Shown here: piece after piece, positions 45,775-56,035 of the stretch
Position numbering within the stretch: the stretch's first letter is position 1
How the letters are laid out: the number at the start of each line of letters is the position of its first letter
Assembly (NCBI RefSeq): GCF_902498805.1
Contig: NZ_LR701637.1
Location: 467,807-531,806, forward strand
Length of the DNA stretch: 64,000 bases
DNA from: Imperialibacter sp. EC-SDR9
GTDB lineage: Bacteria; Bacteroidota; Bacteroidia; Cytophagales; Cyclobacteriaceae
Reading direction: 5' to 3'
Made by a program: the position numbers and the translations under genes
The notes under the pieces: generated by a model
What the model was told of the DNA's origin: nothing
The model's input: the letters and a program-made list of their open reading frames with translations, nothing else
Databases searched by the model: none

Positions 45775-48700
45775 AACTACTAAACCTACTTCATGCAAGG
45801 AGAAAGTACTTTTCTCAGGGCATGAAGATATTTGTTACCCAAATGGTTGTCGTTGCATTGTCAACATCCATTTCGTCGGCCAATGAGCTCATTGGCCAGG
45901 CACTGTTGGACAAGGAGGTATCTCTCAAAGCTGAGGATGTCGAACTTAAAAGTGCCATTTCAGAAATTGAAAGAATTGCCAACGTAAAATTCGCTTACAG
46001 CCCCAAGCGAATCAAAGACAGGCAAAAGGTGTCCGTTGATGTTGAGAACAAGAAGTTGAGTGAAGTACTTGACGGAATGCTCCAGCCGCTCGACATTTCC
46101 TACGAAGTTATTTCAGATAGAATCTCTCTCTATAAGCCCGAAACAAATAGGGGCCCCGAGAAGGCATCTGCTGAAAATGAAATTCTGAACCCTGAATTCA
46201 CTGTATCAGGTGCTGTGAAGGACGAAAATGGCCAATCACTTCCCGGTGTGAACGTTGTCGAGAAAGGAACCACCAACGGTACCATTACGGACGCTGACGG
46301 CGGATACAGGTTGAGCGTTACAGACGAAAATTCAGTTCTGGTGTTTTCTTTTATTGGCTTTGCGACGCAAGAAGTAATCGTAGGTGGCAGGTCGTCCATT
46401 GCAGTAACCCTGGCTACCGACACCAAAACACTTGGTGAAGTAGTAGTTGTGGGTTATGGAGAGCAGAAAAAGGTGACGGTGACAGGTTCAGTCGTAGCTG
46501 CAAAAGGTGTTGACCTGGTAAAGTCACCTGCAGTGGATCTCTCGAATTCACTCTCTGGCCGTTTGCCTGGTTTGGTGGTGATTCAAACAAGCGGTGAGCC
46601 TGGTAACGATGGCTCGCAAATCAACATCAGAGGTATTAATACCCTTGGAAATAGTTCGCCCCTTATCGTGATTGATGGTATTCCCGACAGAGAGGGTGGT
46701 TTGGGTCGCCTTAGTCCGCAAGATGTAGAGTCTATAACTGTTCTGAAAGACGCTGCCGCTGCTATTTATGGAGCCAGGGCAGCAAATGGAGCCATACTGG
46801 TTACGACAAAAAGAGGAGCCACTGGAGCCCCACAGGTTTCGTACGACTTTAATCAGGGCTGGGCGCAGCCAACGTTAGTGCCGAAAATGGCCAACGCCGT
46901 TCAGTACGGAACGATCATGAATGAGCTGCCCATTTACAAATCGATTCCTGCCAACGAGTGGGATGCGGCTTGGCAGAGTATTCAGCAGACAGGTACGTTT
47001 ACTTCCCCTTCCACTGGCACCTCCCTAAGTGCTCAGTTCAGCCCCTCTGATATGCAAAAATATAGAGATGGTTCTGACCCATGGGGGCACCCCGATACGG
47101 ATTGGTTTGGTGATGCATTCAAAACATGGTCGCCGCAAAGCAGGCAAAACCTACAGATCAGTGGAGGAACAGACAATGTGAAGTATCTCTCTTCGATTGG
47201 CTATGTAAATCAGGATGCCTACTATAAAAACTCTGCTACTAAGTATCAGCAGTATAATTTTCGATTGAATCTCGATGCGAAAGTGAACAAGTATATTTCC
47301 ACACAGACCGGTATAATGTTTCGTGAGGAAGTAAGGAATTATCCAACACAGTCGGCAGGCTCTATTTTCAGAATGTTGATGCGGGGTCGTCCAACAGAGC
47401 CAGAAGTATGGCCGAACGGTCTGCCAGGCCCTGATATTGAAAATGGACAAAACCCTTATGTGATTACAACAAACGCTACTGGCTATCAGAAAAACCCAAC
47501 TGACTATATTCAAACCAATGGAAGAGTCGATATCACCAACCCTTGGATTGATGGTCTGAAATTTACTTTGATGGGCTCGGTTGACAAAAAGATTGATCGT
47601 GATAAAAGGTGGGAAACACCCTGGTATTTGTACACTTGGGACAAGGTAAGCTATGAAGCTGATGGAGTTACTCCGCAGTTAACAAAGGCGTTGAGGTCTA
47701 CTTTTTCAGACCCTAGACTGACTCAAGAAGAAGAAACTTCTTTGAATACAAACATCACAGGAATGTTGAACTACGAGAAGACATTTGGTGATGACCATAC
47801 CATCAACTTGATGGCAGGCATAACAAGGGAAACCTTCAAGGGCGATAACTTCCTTGCTTATAGGAGAAACTATATCTCTCCAGCTATTGATCAGTTGTTT
47901 GCTGGAGGATCTCTGGCTCAAAACACTGATGGTAGTGGATATGAAAGAGCTCGCCTTGGTAATTATGGCAGGGCAGCGTACAACTATAAGGAGAAATATC
48001 TTGCCGAATTCATTTGGAGATACGACGGCTCATACATTTTCCCTGAATCTGACAGATTTGGATTCTTCCCTGGAATTTTGGCTGGCTGGAACATTTCCAA
48101 TGAGGATTTTTTCCAAAACAATATCAGCTTTGTCAACTTCTTGAAAATAAGAGGTTCCTACGGCCAAATGGGTAATGATCAGGTTTATTTTGATGACAAT
48201 CTTCAGGAATATGCTTATTTGGCTACCTACGGCTTTGGAGAATATCCCATCAACGGACAAGTGGTGAAAACACTTACCGAGACTCGTCTCGCTAACCCGA
48301 ACTTTACCTGGGAAAGAGCCAACAACGCTAACATAGGTCTTGATGGTACAATGCTCAATGGCGCATTGACATTTGCGTTTGAGTATTTTTATAATAAAAG
48401 AGATCAGATTCTAATCCAGAAAACTGGTTCAACCCCTGCGTCATCAGGTATCAGCTCTCTTTTGCCGCCCGTGAATGCCGGTAAAATTGAAAATAAAGGC
48501 TTTGAGTATACTGTGGGCTACAATAATCAGTCTGGAGGTTTAACTTATGCCTTTGGGATTAACGGTGGTTATTCGAAGAACAAAGTCATCTTCATGGACG
48601 AGATTCCCGGGGCGCCCGAATACCAGCGCCAGGAGGGAAAGCCATATGACAACCCATATGATAACCAATCATCTTTGGTTTATGAGTCTGATGGAGTATT

Positions 48701-49331
48701 CAGAGACATGAGTGAGATCAATGACAACACACTCGATTATAGTGCTGTGACGCCTAATCTTATCCCTGGCGACATGAAGTTCAAGGACATAAATGGCGAT
48801 GGTAAGATTGATGGTGACGACCAAACAAGGATGGACAAGACAAATACACCCACCTTCAACTTCGGCGCAACCATGAATTTCCAGTACAGGAATTTTGACC
48901 TGGCTATTTTGTTCCAGGGGGCGATGGGTGCTGTGATCCGTTTGCAAACTGAATCTGGTGACATCGGAAATTATCTGGAATACAGCTATGACAATAGATG
49001 GTCAATTGACAATCCAAGTAGCACTCACCCAAGATTGGCAAGTAGAGGAGATACCTACTTTACTGGCGGTAACTATGGAAACAACACCTACTACATGTTG
49101 AGCAAAAATTACCTCAGGTTGAAGAACGTTGAGCTTGGGTATAATTTCCCATCTACATTAGCCGAGAGGGTAGGAATTCGCAATTTCCGGGTATATGTGA
49201 ATGGCCTTAACCTGATTACTTTTGGTTATTTGAACAGGCAAGGAATTTTTGACCCTGAGTCAACAAATGTTGCTGGAACGTATTACCCACAAGCAAGGGT
49301 AATTAACACTGGTATTCGTTTAACCTTTTAA
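45771..49331 (+). CDS. SusC/RagA-family TonB-dependent outer-membrane transporter with STN domain
   Basis: 1186 residues. Signal peptide (to about 40), STN secretin/TonB N-terminal domain (about 45-122, VSLKAEDVELKSAISEIE) that relays to FecR, carboxypeptidase-regulatory-like domain (about 142-228, GVNVVEKGTTNGTITDADGG), then plug (INIRGINTLGNSSPLIVIDG, AAIYGARAANGAILVTTKRG) and beta-barrel. It imports a ligand too large for porins across the outer membrane using TonB energy. Its stop overlaps the SusD ORF start (TAATGA). The ligand cannot be inferred. Confidence 0.95.
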   Translation: MKLLNLLHARRKYFSQGMKIFVTQMVVVALSTSISSANELIGQALLDKEVSLKAEDVELKSAISEIERIANVKFAYSPKRIKDRQKVSVDVENKKLSEVLDGMLQPLDISYEVISDRISLYKPETNRGPEKASAENEILNPEFTVSGAVKDENGQSLPGVNVVEKGTTNGTITDADGGYRLSVTDENSVLVFSFIGFATQEVIVGGRSSIAVTLATDTKTLGEVVVVGYGEQKKVTVTGSVVAAKGVDLVKSPAVDLSNSLSGRLPGLVVIQTSGEPGNDGSQINIRGINTLGNSSPLIVIDGIPDREGGLGRLSPQDVESITVLKDAAAAIYGARAANGAILVTTKRGATGAPQVSYDFNQGWAQPTLVPKMANAVQYGTIMNELPIYKSIPANEWDAAWQSIQQTGTFTSPSTGTSLSAQFSPSDMQKYRDGSDPWGHPDTDWFGDAFKTWSPQSRQNLQISGGTDNVKYLSSIGYVNQDAYYKNSATKYQQYNFRLNLDAKVNKYISTQTGIMFREEVRNYPTQSAGSIFRMLMRGRPTEPEVWPNGLPGPDIENGQNPYVITTNATGYQKNPTDYIQTNGRVDITNPWIDGLKFTLMGSVDKKIDRDKRWETPWYLYTWDKVSYEADGVTPQLTKALRSTFSDPRLTQEEETSLNTNITGMLNYEKTFGDDHTINLMAGITRETFKGDNFLAYRRNYISPAIDQLFAGGSLAQNTDGSGYERARLGNYGRAAYNYKEKYLAEFIWRYDGSYIFPESDRFGFFPGILAGWNISNEDFFQNNISFVNFLKIRGSYGQMGNDQVYFDDNLQEYAYLATYGFGEYPINGQVVKTLTETRLANPNFTWERANNANIGLDGTMLNGALTFAFEYFYNKRDQILIQKTGSTPASSGISSLLPPVNAGKIENKGFEYTVGYNNQSGGLTYAFGINGGYSKNKVIFMDEIPGAPEYQRQEGKPYDNPYDNQSSLVYESDGVFRDMSEINDNTLDYSAVTPNLIPGDMKFKDINGDGKIDGDDQTRMDKTNTPTFNFGATMNFQYRNFDLAILFQGAMGAVIRLQTESGDIGNYLEYSYDNRWSIDNPSSTHPRLASRGDTYFTGGNYGNNTYYMLSKNYLRLKNVELGYNFPSTLAERVGIRNFRVYVNGLNLITFGYLNRQGIFDPESTNVAGTYYPQARVINTGIRLTF

Positions 49332-49342
49332 TGAGAGCAACT

Positions 49343-51205
49343 ATGAAAAGAATAACGATAAAAATATGGGTTCTAATTGCTGGAATGTTCGTGCCTATGG
49401 CATGTAATACGGACTTTCTTAATACAGAGCCTCTTGACAAGATTTCCAGTGACCTTACCTGGAGCGATGGGCCACTGTCGGAAGCATTTATATACAACGT
49501 CTACTCCTATTTGGGATATGGAGGTTTTGAGGAGCAGATGCTTGCAGCAATAACCGATGAGGCTATGTTTACACATGCAGGCAGGAATATTAACCCGTTT
49601 AATGAGGGGTCTGAAAATCCAGCTAACCTGGCCTGGATGAGTCCTACCTACGAGTGGAATAATATGTATCTGGCTATCAGGCAAGCGAATACAGCAATAG
49701 AGAATCTTCCAATTGCAACTTTTGACAATGAGGATTTAAAGGATCGGCTTCTTGGTGAGGCTTACTTTCTGAGAGCCTACTATTATCATCAGCTATTAAG
49801 ATTCTATGGTGGGGTTCCCATTATTGATAAACCGTACGGTTTGGATGAAGACTACACGATTGCAAGAAGTACGTTTGCGGAATGTGTAGACTTTATTGTT
49901 GGAGACCTTGATCAGGCGATTACATTGCTTGACGGAAAGCCTGAAACTCCAGGCAGGACTTCCAAGATTGCTTCTATGGCGCTTAAGGCAAGGGTGTTGA
50001 TCTATGCAGCCAGCGACTTGCATGATATTCCAACAGCCTCTGCTTCGGTATCAGGGCTTACGGATCTTCATGGCTATACCAGCGGAGATCAAACTGCCAG
50101 ATGGACAGCGGCGAGAGCTGCCGCCAAAGCGGTGATAGATGCAGGTAGCGGTTATAAGCTGGCTCTTACTGCGCCGGTTTCTCCTGAAGAAGGAAAAGCT
50201 AACTATGTGGCACTTTCGTATGGGGGTGGTAGTGCCGTGGCAGATGCGGGTGCAGCAGTGGAACTACTTTTCCAAAGAACGCAAACCCCGCTATATACGG
50301 TTGAAAACAACTGGCCGCTGGGTGGTATCCACTTCGGCATTAACAATGGGCCTAACGGCTACCACAACTGGGCAGGCAATACACCAATCCAGCAGCTGGT
50401 AGATGACTATGAAATGATGGACGGCTCTAGGTTTGACTGGAATAATGCTGCCCATGCGAGCGCTCCCTACGATGATCGTGATCCTCGGTTGTATGCTACT
50501 GTACTTTATGATGGTGCTGATTGGAAGCCAAGACCCTCCGATGTGGCTGGCATTGATCCCATGGATCAAATCCAGACCGGCTACTACGACGATGGCGACG
50601 GTGGAATTATCAATGGCGTTGACACGAGAGAGTCTCCCATCGAGAACTGGAATGGTAGCCGTACGCATTACTATGTGAGGAAGTTTATAGATTCTGATCC
50701 GGCCGTCATTGACAATCAGTCGGGTGCACAAGTGATTCCGTGGCCATTTATCAGGTACACTGAAATGGTGCTGAATTATATCGAGGCATCTATTGAATTG
50801 GGCGATGAGGCTGAGGCCAGAAACTGGCTCAACAAAATACGTTTCAGAGTGGGTATGCCAGCCGTGACCGATGCAGGCGACGCCTTGAGAGATCGATACA
50901 GAAATGAACGCAGGATTGAGCTTGCCTATGAAGAGCATAGGTATCATGACGCCAGAAGATGGTTGATTGCACCCACCACATTGGGCAGAGGTATCAAGGA
51001 TATTCAGGTGGAGGCGAAGCTGAAGCCGGGAGCTACACCGCATGTGCCTTATCGGTATGATCCAGATGTATATGACTATTCTTACACCCCTCAGGACAAT
51101 ACAGAAAACGAAACCCGTACCTGGGTGGATAAAATGTATTTCCGCCCGATAAGTCGGGGAGAGATCAACAGAAATGATAAACTAGTTCAGAATCCGGGAT
51201 ACTAA
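49343..51205 (+). CDS. SusD/RagB-family surface lipoprotein
   Basis: 620 residues from the ATG at 49343, which gives a clean lipoprotein signal (MKRITIKIWVLIAGMFVPMA, Cys next); the ATG at 49331 overlapping the SusC stop is an alternative start. Family blocks: DFLNTEPLDKISSDLTWSDG, FLRAYYYHQLLRFYGGVPII, RDPRLYATVLYDG, and the C-terminal NWLNKIRFRVGMP, YRNERRIELAYEEHRYHDAR. SusD lids the SusC barrel and binds the ligand at the surface. Confidence 0.95.
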   Translation: MKRITIKIWVLIAGMFVPMACNTDFLNTEPLDKISSDLTWSDGPLSEAFIYNVYSYLGYGGFEEQMLAAITDEAMFTHAGRNINPFNEGSENPANLAWMSPTYEWNNMYLAIRQANTAIENLPIATFDNEDLKDRLLGEAYFLRAYYYHQLLRFYGGVPIIDKPYGLDEDYTIARSTFAECVDFIVGDLDQAITLLDGKPETPGRTSKIASMALKARVLIYAASDLHDIPTASASVSGLTDLHGYTSGDQTARWTAARAAAKAVIDAGSGYKLALTAPVSPEEGKANYVALSYGGGSAVADAGAAVELLFQRTQTPLYTVENNWPLGGIHFGINNGPNGYHNWAGNTPIQQLVDDYEMMDGSRFDWNNAAHASAPYDDRDPRLYATVLYDGADWKPRPSDVAGIDPMDQIQTGYYDDGDGGIINGVDTRESPIENWNGSRTHYYVRKFIDSDPAVIDNQSGAQVIPWPFIRYTEMVLNYIEASIELGDEAEARNWLNKIRFRVGMPAVTDAGDALRDRYRNERRIELAYEEHRYHDARRWLIAPTTLGRGIKDIQVEAKLKPGATPHVPYRYDPDVYDYSYTPQDNTENETRTWVDKMYFRPISRGEINRNDKLVQNPGY

Positions 51206-51230
51206 AGTTTCAGTAAGTTGTATCTAAGTT

Positions 51231-51280
51231 TAAAAACCTATGCCGGAGTATTTCGGTGTAGGTTTTTATATTTTTGTTTA
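51231..51280 (+). terminator. Hairpin and T-rich tract between SusD and the CRTAC1 gene
   Basis: A 15-bp stem (51231-51245 with 51254-51268, all paired if two G-T wobbles are allowed), 8-nt loop, then TATTTTTGTTT. It is well placed as a partial terminator that would lower expression of the downstream genes relative to SusCD. The tract also contains TATTTTTG (51269-51276), a TAnnTTTG match that could restart transcription just before the ATG at 51293. Confidence 0.65.
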
Positions 51281-51292
51281 AGACCGATCCAA

Positions 51293-54200
51293 ATGCTTAA
51301 CAACCCTGCACGATTTCTTCTGGCCATTTTTATAGTGATTTTTTGCGGATGCAAAAACGAAACCAAAGAGGAACGAACCGAACCTGTTGTTCCGGATACT
51401 CCGCCTCTTTTCAGGCTGCTTCCCCAGCAGGAAACGGGCGTAGATTTTATTAACCAGCTTGAGGAAGGATTAAATACCAACATCCTCATGTACGAATACT
51501 TCTACAACGGGGGTGGCGTAGCGGCGGGCGACATCAATGGTGACGACTTGATTGACCTTTATTTCACCTCTAATATGGGAGAAAGCAAGCTTTACCTGAA
51601 TGAGGGAGGTCTGCGCTTCAAAGACATTACTGCTGTGGCAGGTGTTGGCGGTCGGCCAGGGCCCTGGAAGACGGGCGTAGCCATGGCTGATGTGAATGGC
51701 GATGGCAAGCTGGATATTCATGTTTCTTACTCGGGCCAAATGAAAGAAGAAAGTCGGCAAAACCAGTTGTTCATCAATATGGGCAACGATGCTAACGGAA
51801 TGCCCACGTTCGAAGATCAGGCGAAGGAGCTTGGACTGGCCAGTGCAGGCTACAGCAACCAGATTTACTTTTTCGACTACGACAGGGATGGTGACCTTGA
51901 TGCATTGTTGCTCAACCACAACCCGAGTTCCATGCCTGTTCTCAATGAAGTGAAGACGGCCGAAATCTTAAAGGTAGACGATGAGCTGAGGGGAGTAAGG
52001 CTTTTCAGGCAAACCAACGGCCATTTTGATGATGTGACTGCCACGGCAGGCATCAGCAGCTCGGCACTCACCTATGGGCTGGGCGTTGGCATTTCCGACA
52101 TCAACAACGATGGTTGGCCAGATATCTATATTTCCAACGACTATGCAGTTCCCGATTTCCTTTACATAAACAATGGAAACGGAACCTTTACCGACAAGCT
52201 GAAGCAAAGCGTGGGCCATAACAGCCAATTTTCGATGGGCAACGATGTGGCCGACATTAACAACGATGGCTGGAACGACATAGTGACCCTCGATATGCTG
52301 CCTGAGGATAACTTCCGTCAGAAGTTACTGCTCGCTCCTGACAACTACTCCAAGTTTGAATTGAATATCAGGTCGGGTTTTCACTATCAGTACATGCGCA
52401 ACATGCTGCAGTTGAGCAATGGAAACGACCTTACAGGGAACCCCACTTTTAGCGAGGTGGGGCAAATTGCAGGTATCTCCAATACCGACTGGAGTTGGGC
52501 AGCCCTGTTAGCCGATTTTGACAACAACGGTTGGAAAGATCTTCACGTGACTAATGGGTATTTCAGGGACTATACCAACCTGGATTTCATCAAGTACATG
52601 GACGATTTTGTGAAGAGCAAGGGCAGGCTGCAGCGGGAGGATGTGCTGGAAATCATCAGCCACATGCCAGCTTCCAATGTGGTCAACTACATTTTTTCAA
52701 ACGTTGATGGGCTGAATTTCACTAACCAGACGCAAGCATGGGGATTGAACCGGCCTTCCAACAGCAACGGCGCTGCGTATGCGGACCTTGATAACGATGG
52801 CGACCTCGACATCATCGTTAACAACATCAACCAGCCTGCATTTATCTATCGAAATGAAGCTGACAAAGAGCCTGACAACCGTTACCTCGACATCAAGCTC
52901 CTGGGCGAGACGCCCAACACCCAGGGATTAGGCGCAAAAGTGACCATTTCCATCAAGGGCAAAAAGCAGTCGGTGGAGCAAATAACTGCCAGGGGCTATC
53001 TGTCGTCTGTGTCGCCCGTTCTTCATTTTGGACTCGGGGAAGCTGCCAATGTCGATACGCTGATTGTGCGTTGGCCCGAAGGAAAGACGCAGGTGCTTAC
53101 CAACATTGCAGGCAATCAGGTGTTGACTTTGTCGGAGAGCGACGCAACCGATTCGGAGGCGACAACGAAAGCCATAAAACCACTTTTTGTGGAGACCGCC
53201 TCTCCAATCAATCACCAGGACAAGCCACTTAATGCCAACGATTTTAAAAGGCAAACACTTCTGATCAACCAACTCTCGTTTGGCGGGCCTGCCATGGCCA
53301 AAGGTGATGTAAATGGCGATGGCCTCGAAGATGTATTTGTTGGTGGAGGCGTGGGGCAGCCGGGTGAGTTGTGGCTGCAAAGTGCAGGAGGTAATTTTCG
53401 CAAAAAATCGCAAGCGGCTTTCGACCTTGACAGTGCCAGCATGGATGCCGACGCAGCTATGTTCGACGTTAACAACGACGGCCATATTGATATTTATGTG
53501 GCCAGTGGGGGATACCACACTTTCACATCAAATAATGTAGAGCTCCTCGATCGGTTATACATCAACGATGGAAAGGGCAATTTCAGAAAGGACAAAGACA
53601 TTCTTCCCGAGGTAGGCGGCAGCAATGCAACTGTGGCAGTGGCTGACGTAAATGGAGACGGGTCCAATGATATTTTTGTCGGGGGGCGTGTGGTGCCGGG
53701 AAGGTATCCGGAGGCTCCACAAAGCTACCTGCTGATCAATAACGGATCAGGCAAATTTTCGGACCAGACAGCATCACTGGCACCGGGTGTTGAAAGATTG
53801 GGTATGGTCACCGATGCCGCCTGGCTCGACGTCAACAAGGACGGAAGGCAGGACTTGATCATTGTGGGTGAATGGATGCCGATCACGGTATTTGAAAATA
53901 CTGCCAATGGCTTTTTGCTCGCAACGGAGAAGTACTTCGACAAATCATACGAGGGGTGGTGGAATACCCTCACTGTTGCAGACATTAACGGTGACGAGGT
54001 TGCCGATTTGCTTGTGGGCAACCTCGGAATAAATACACAGTTTGGCATCTCCGAAACCACGCCAGCAGAAATTTACTTCGACGACTTTGACAATAACGGA
54101 TCTGTCGATCCCATTTTTTGCTACTTCGTGCAGGGCAAAAGCTACCCAAGTGCTACCAGAGATGAGTTGCTCGATCAGCTCAGCTCGTTTCGTAGAAAAT

Positions 54201-54649
54201 TCAATAGTTATAAGAGCTATGCTGAAGTAACGCTCGCTGACATTTTCTCACCAGAAGAGCTCGAAAATGCAGGACACATGCAGGCTGATTTCATGAAGAC
54301 GTCCGTCTTTTTAGGACAAGTCGGTGGCAAGTTTATCGAGAAAGCTTTGCCCATCGAGGCGCAATACTCACCCGTTCACACTATCACCGTGTTCGACTAT
54401 GACGCTGATGGAAAGAAAGACATTTTACTTTGTGGCAACAACAGCTACAGCAAGCTGAGGGTAGGGAAATTTGACGCCAATTACGGTGCGCTGTTCAAAG
54501 GCAAGGGAAATGGTGAATTTGCCTATGTGAGCCAGCCGGGTTCTGGTTTCAATCTGAAGGGCGATGTGCGCAGCGTAGTGCAAGTTGACAAGTTCCTGCT
54601 GTTTGGGGTTTGCCAGGGAAAAATGAAAGCTTATACTTTTAATGACTAA
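51293..54649 (+). CDS. CRTAC1-family lipoprotein: VCBS/FG-GAP repeats with UnbV/ASPIC domain
   Basis: 1118 residues from the ATG at 51293. Lipoprotein signal (ARFLLAIFIVIFCGC). At least fourteen calcium-loop repeats of the DxNxDGxxD type (DINGDDLID, DVNGDGKLD, DINNDGWPD, DYDADGKKD and others) make a beta-propeller-like array, with an UnbV/ASPIC domain near residues 545-620 (RYLDIKLLGETPNTQGLGAK ... HFGLGEAANVDTLIVRWPEG). Members are surface or periplasmic; biochemical function unknown. Downstream genes follow within 25 bp. Confidence 0.9.
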   Translation: MLNNPARFLLAIFIVIFCGCKNETKEERTEPVVPDTPPLFRLLPQQETGVDFINQLEEGLNTNILMYEYFYNGGGVAAGDINGDDLIDLYFTSNMGESKLYLNEGGLRFKDITAVAGVGGRPGPWKTGVAMADVNGDGKLDIHVSYSGQMKEESRQNQLFINMGNDANGMPTFEDQAKELGLASAGYSNQIYFFDYDRDGDLDALLLNHNPSSMPVLNEVKTAEILKVDDELRGVRLFRQTNGHFDDVTATAGISSSALTYGLGVGISDINNDGWPDIYISNDYAVPDFLYINNGNGTFTDKLKQSVGHNSQFSMGNDVADINNDGWNDIVTLDMLPEDNFRQKLLLAPDNYSKFELNIRSGFHYQYMRNMLQLSNGNDLTGNPTFSEVGQIAGISNTDWSWAALLADFDNNGWKDLHVTNGYFRDYTNLDFIKYMDDFVKSKGRLQREDVLEIISHMPASNVVNYIFSNVDGLNFTNQTQAWGLNRPSNSNGAAYADLDNDGDLDIIVNNINQPAFIYRNEADKEPDNRYLDIKLLGETPNTQGLGAKVTISIKGKKQSVEQITARGYLSSVSPVLHFGLGEAANVDTLIVRWPEGKTQVLTNIAGNQVLTLSESDATDSEATTKAIKPLFVETASPINHQDKPLNANDFKRQTLLINQLSFGGPAMAKGDVNGDGLEDVFVGGGVGQPGELWLQSAGGNFRKKSQAAFDLDSASMDADAAMFDVNNDGHIDIYVASGGYHTFTSNNVELLDRLYINDGKGNFRKDKDILPEVGGSNATVAVADVNGDGSNDIFVGGRVVPGRYPEAPQSYLLINNGSGKFSDQTASLAPGVERLGMVTDAAWLDVNKDGRQDLIIVGEWMPITVFENTANGFLLATEKYFDKSYEGWWNTLTVADINGDEVADLLVGNLGINTQFGISETTPAEIYFDDFDNNGSVDPIFCYFVQGKSYPSATRDELLDQLSSFRRKFNSYKSYAEVTLADIFSPEELENAGHMQADFMKTSVFLGQVGGKFIEKALPIEAQYSPVHTITVFDYDADGKKDILLCGNNSYSKLRVGKFDANYGALFKGKGNGEFAYVSQPGSGFNLKGDVRSVVQVDKFLLFGVCQGKMKAYTFND

Positions 54650-54665
54650 AAACCATTGAAGACTT

Positions 54666-56015
54666 ATGGAGCGCAAGAATAACCTATTTTTAAAACTTTG
54701 CTTTTTAGCAATAATCACATTTGCTTTTGCCTGTACCCCCGGTAATAAGAAAGTTTTTGCGCCGCAGGAAGTGGCAACGGGGTGGGCCGATTTATCGATT
54801 TACATTACAAAAAACACTCCCTCCAACTCACCTACTTATGCCTCACGATGCTTTGGCTATATAGGGCTAACGATGTATGAGTCCGTTGTGAACGGCTACC
54901 CGTCTTATCACAGCATGGCTGGTCAGTTGAATGGTTTGGAAGCATTGCCGATTCCGGAGACAGGGCTGGAATATGATTGGCTCATTGCTCTCAATGCCGG
55001 ACAGGCATCTATCATCAAACGCATTTATAACCAGACCTCCGACGAAAACAAATCAAAAGTTGATTCTCTTGAGGCGTTATTTTTTGAGCAGATTTCTGAC
55101 CAAGTCGACAGCGAAGTAGCAGACCGCTCGGTCATGTACGGAAAAAGTGTGGCCGACGCTATCTTTGAGTGGTCAACAACCGACGGCGGGCACCGGGGCT
55201 ACCTGAAAAACTTCGATAAAAATCTTAAGCTGCCCACAGGTGAAGGGCGCTGGGAGCCGCCATTGTATGCACAGTCGATAAGCCACTATCCACTGCATCC
55301 ACACTGGGGTGATAATCGCACCTTTGTAGCAAAAAACAGCCTTATTCCGACCCCAGAATTGATTCCGCACGATACAACACCGGGCTCTCCCTACTACACA
55401 CAATTCATAGAGGTATACGAAAAGGACAAAGCGCTGACACAGGAGGAAAAGGAAGCGGCACTTTGGTGGGGCGACGATCCGGCCGATACATTCACGCCAC
55501 CTGGGCACTCTTATTATATAGCTACTGCGGTGATCAAGGCTAAAAACCCCGAACTGATCAAATGCGCTGAAACCTACGCCAAAATGGGTATTGCTGTAGC
55601 CGACGCATTCATTGAATGCTGGAAGTGGAAGTACGAGCATGTGTCGGAACGGCCGTCAAGTTTTCTTAACCACCATGTGGAGCCCGGTTGGGTGTCATTT
55701 TGGCCCGACCCGCCCTTTCCCGCATTTCCATCCGGGCACGCCACCAATGCCGGAACCGCTGCCACTATCCTCATTTATCAGTTCGGTGAGCGATTTTCGT
55801 TTACCGATAGCTCTCATGTGGGGCGCAAAAGAGATGAGCTCAGAGACGTGGACTTTAAGCCGAGGCAATACGACTCCTTCTGGCAGGTAGCTGAGGAAAC
55901 AGCCAACTCCCGGTTTTATGGTGGCATCCATTCTCACTACGACAATGAAATAGGGCTTACTGAGGGAGCAAGGATAGCAGAGAACGTGAATACATTGATT
56001 TGGAAAAACGAATAA
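54666..56015 (+). CDS. PAP2 / vanadium-dependent haloperoxidase-like lipoprotein
   Basis: 449 residues. Lipoprotein signal (LAIITFAFAC). The three phosphate/vanadate-binding motifs are visible in order: K-x6-RP in KWKYEHVSERPSSF, PSGH in PFPAFPSGHATNAG, and SR-x5-H in NSRFYGGIHSHYDNEIG. This superfamily covers acid phosphatases and vanadium haloperoxidases; the sequence does not settle which. It sits between two CRTAC1 genes (16 and 20 bp gaps), a common Bacteroidota arrangement. Confidence 0.88.
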   Translation: MERKNNLFLKLCFLAIITFAFACTPGNKKVFAPQEVATGWADLSIYITKNTPSNSPTYASRCFGYIGLTMYESVVNGYPSYHSMAGQLNGLEALPIPETGLEYDWLIALNAGQASIIKRIYNQTSDENKSKVDSLEALFFEQISDQVDSEVADRSVMYGKSVADAIFEWSTTDGGHRGYLKNFDKNLKLPTGEGRWEPPLYAQSISHYPLHPHWGDNRTFVAKNSLIPTPELIPHDTTPGSPYYTQFIEVYEKDKALTQEEKEAALWWGDDPADTFTPPGHSYYIATAVIKAKNPELIKCAETYAKMGIAVADAFIECWKWKYEHVSERPSSFLNHHVEPGWVSFWPDPPFPAFPSGHATNAGTAATILIYQFGERFSFTDSSHVGRKRDELRDVDFKPRQYDSFWQVAEETANSRFYGGIHSHYDNEIGLTEGARIAENVNTLIWKNE

Positions 56016-56035
56016 GTTAGCTCGTGCGCACTATT

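Noticed and set aside
54666..56015. Firm naming as vanadium haloperoxidase
   Set aside because: The same three motifs occur in PAP2 acid phosphatases; sequence alone does not separate the two.
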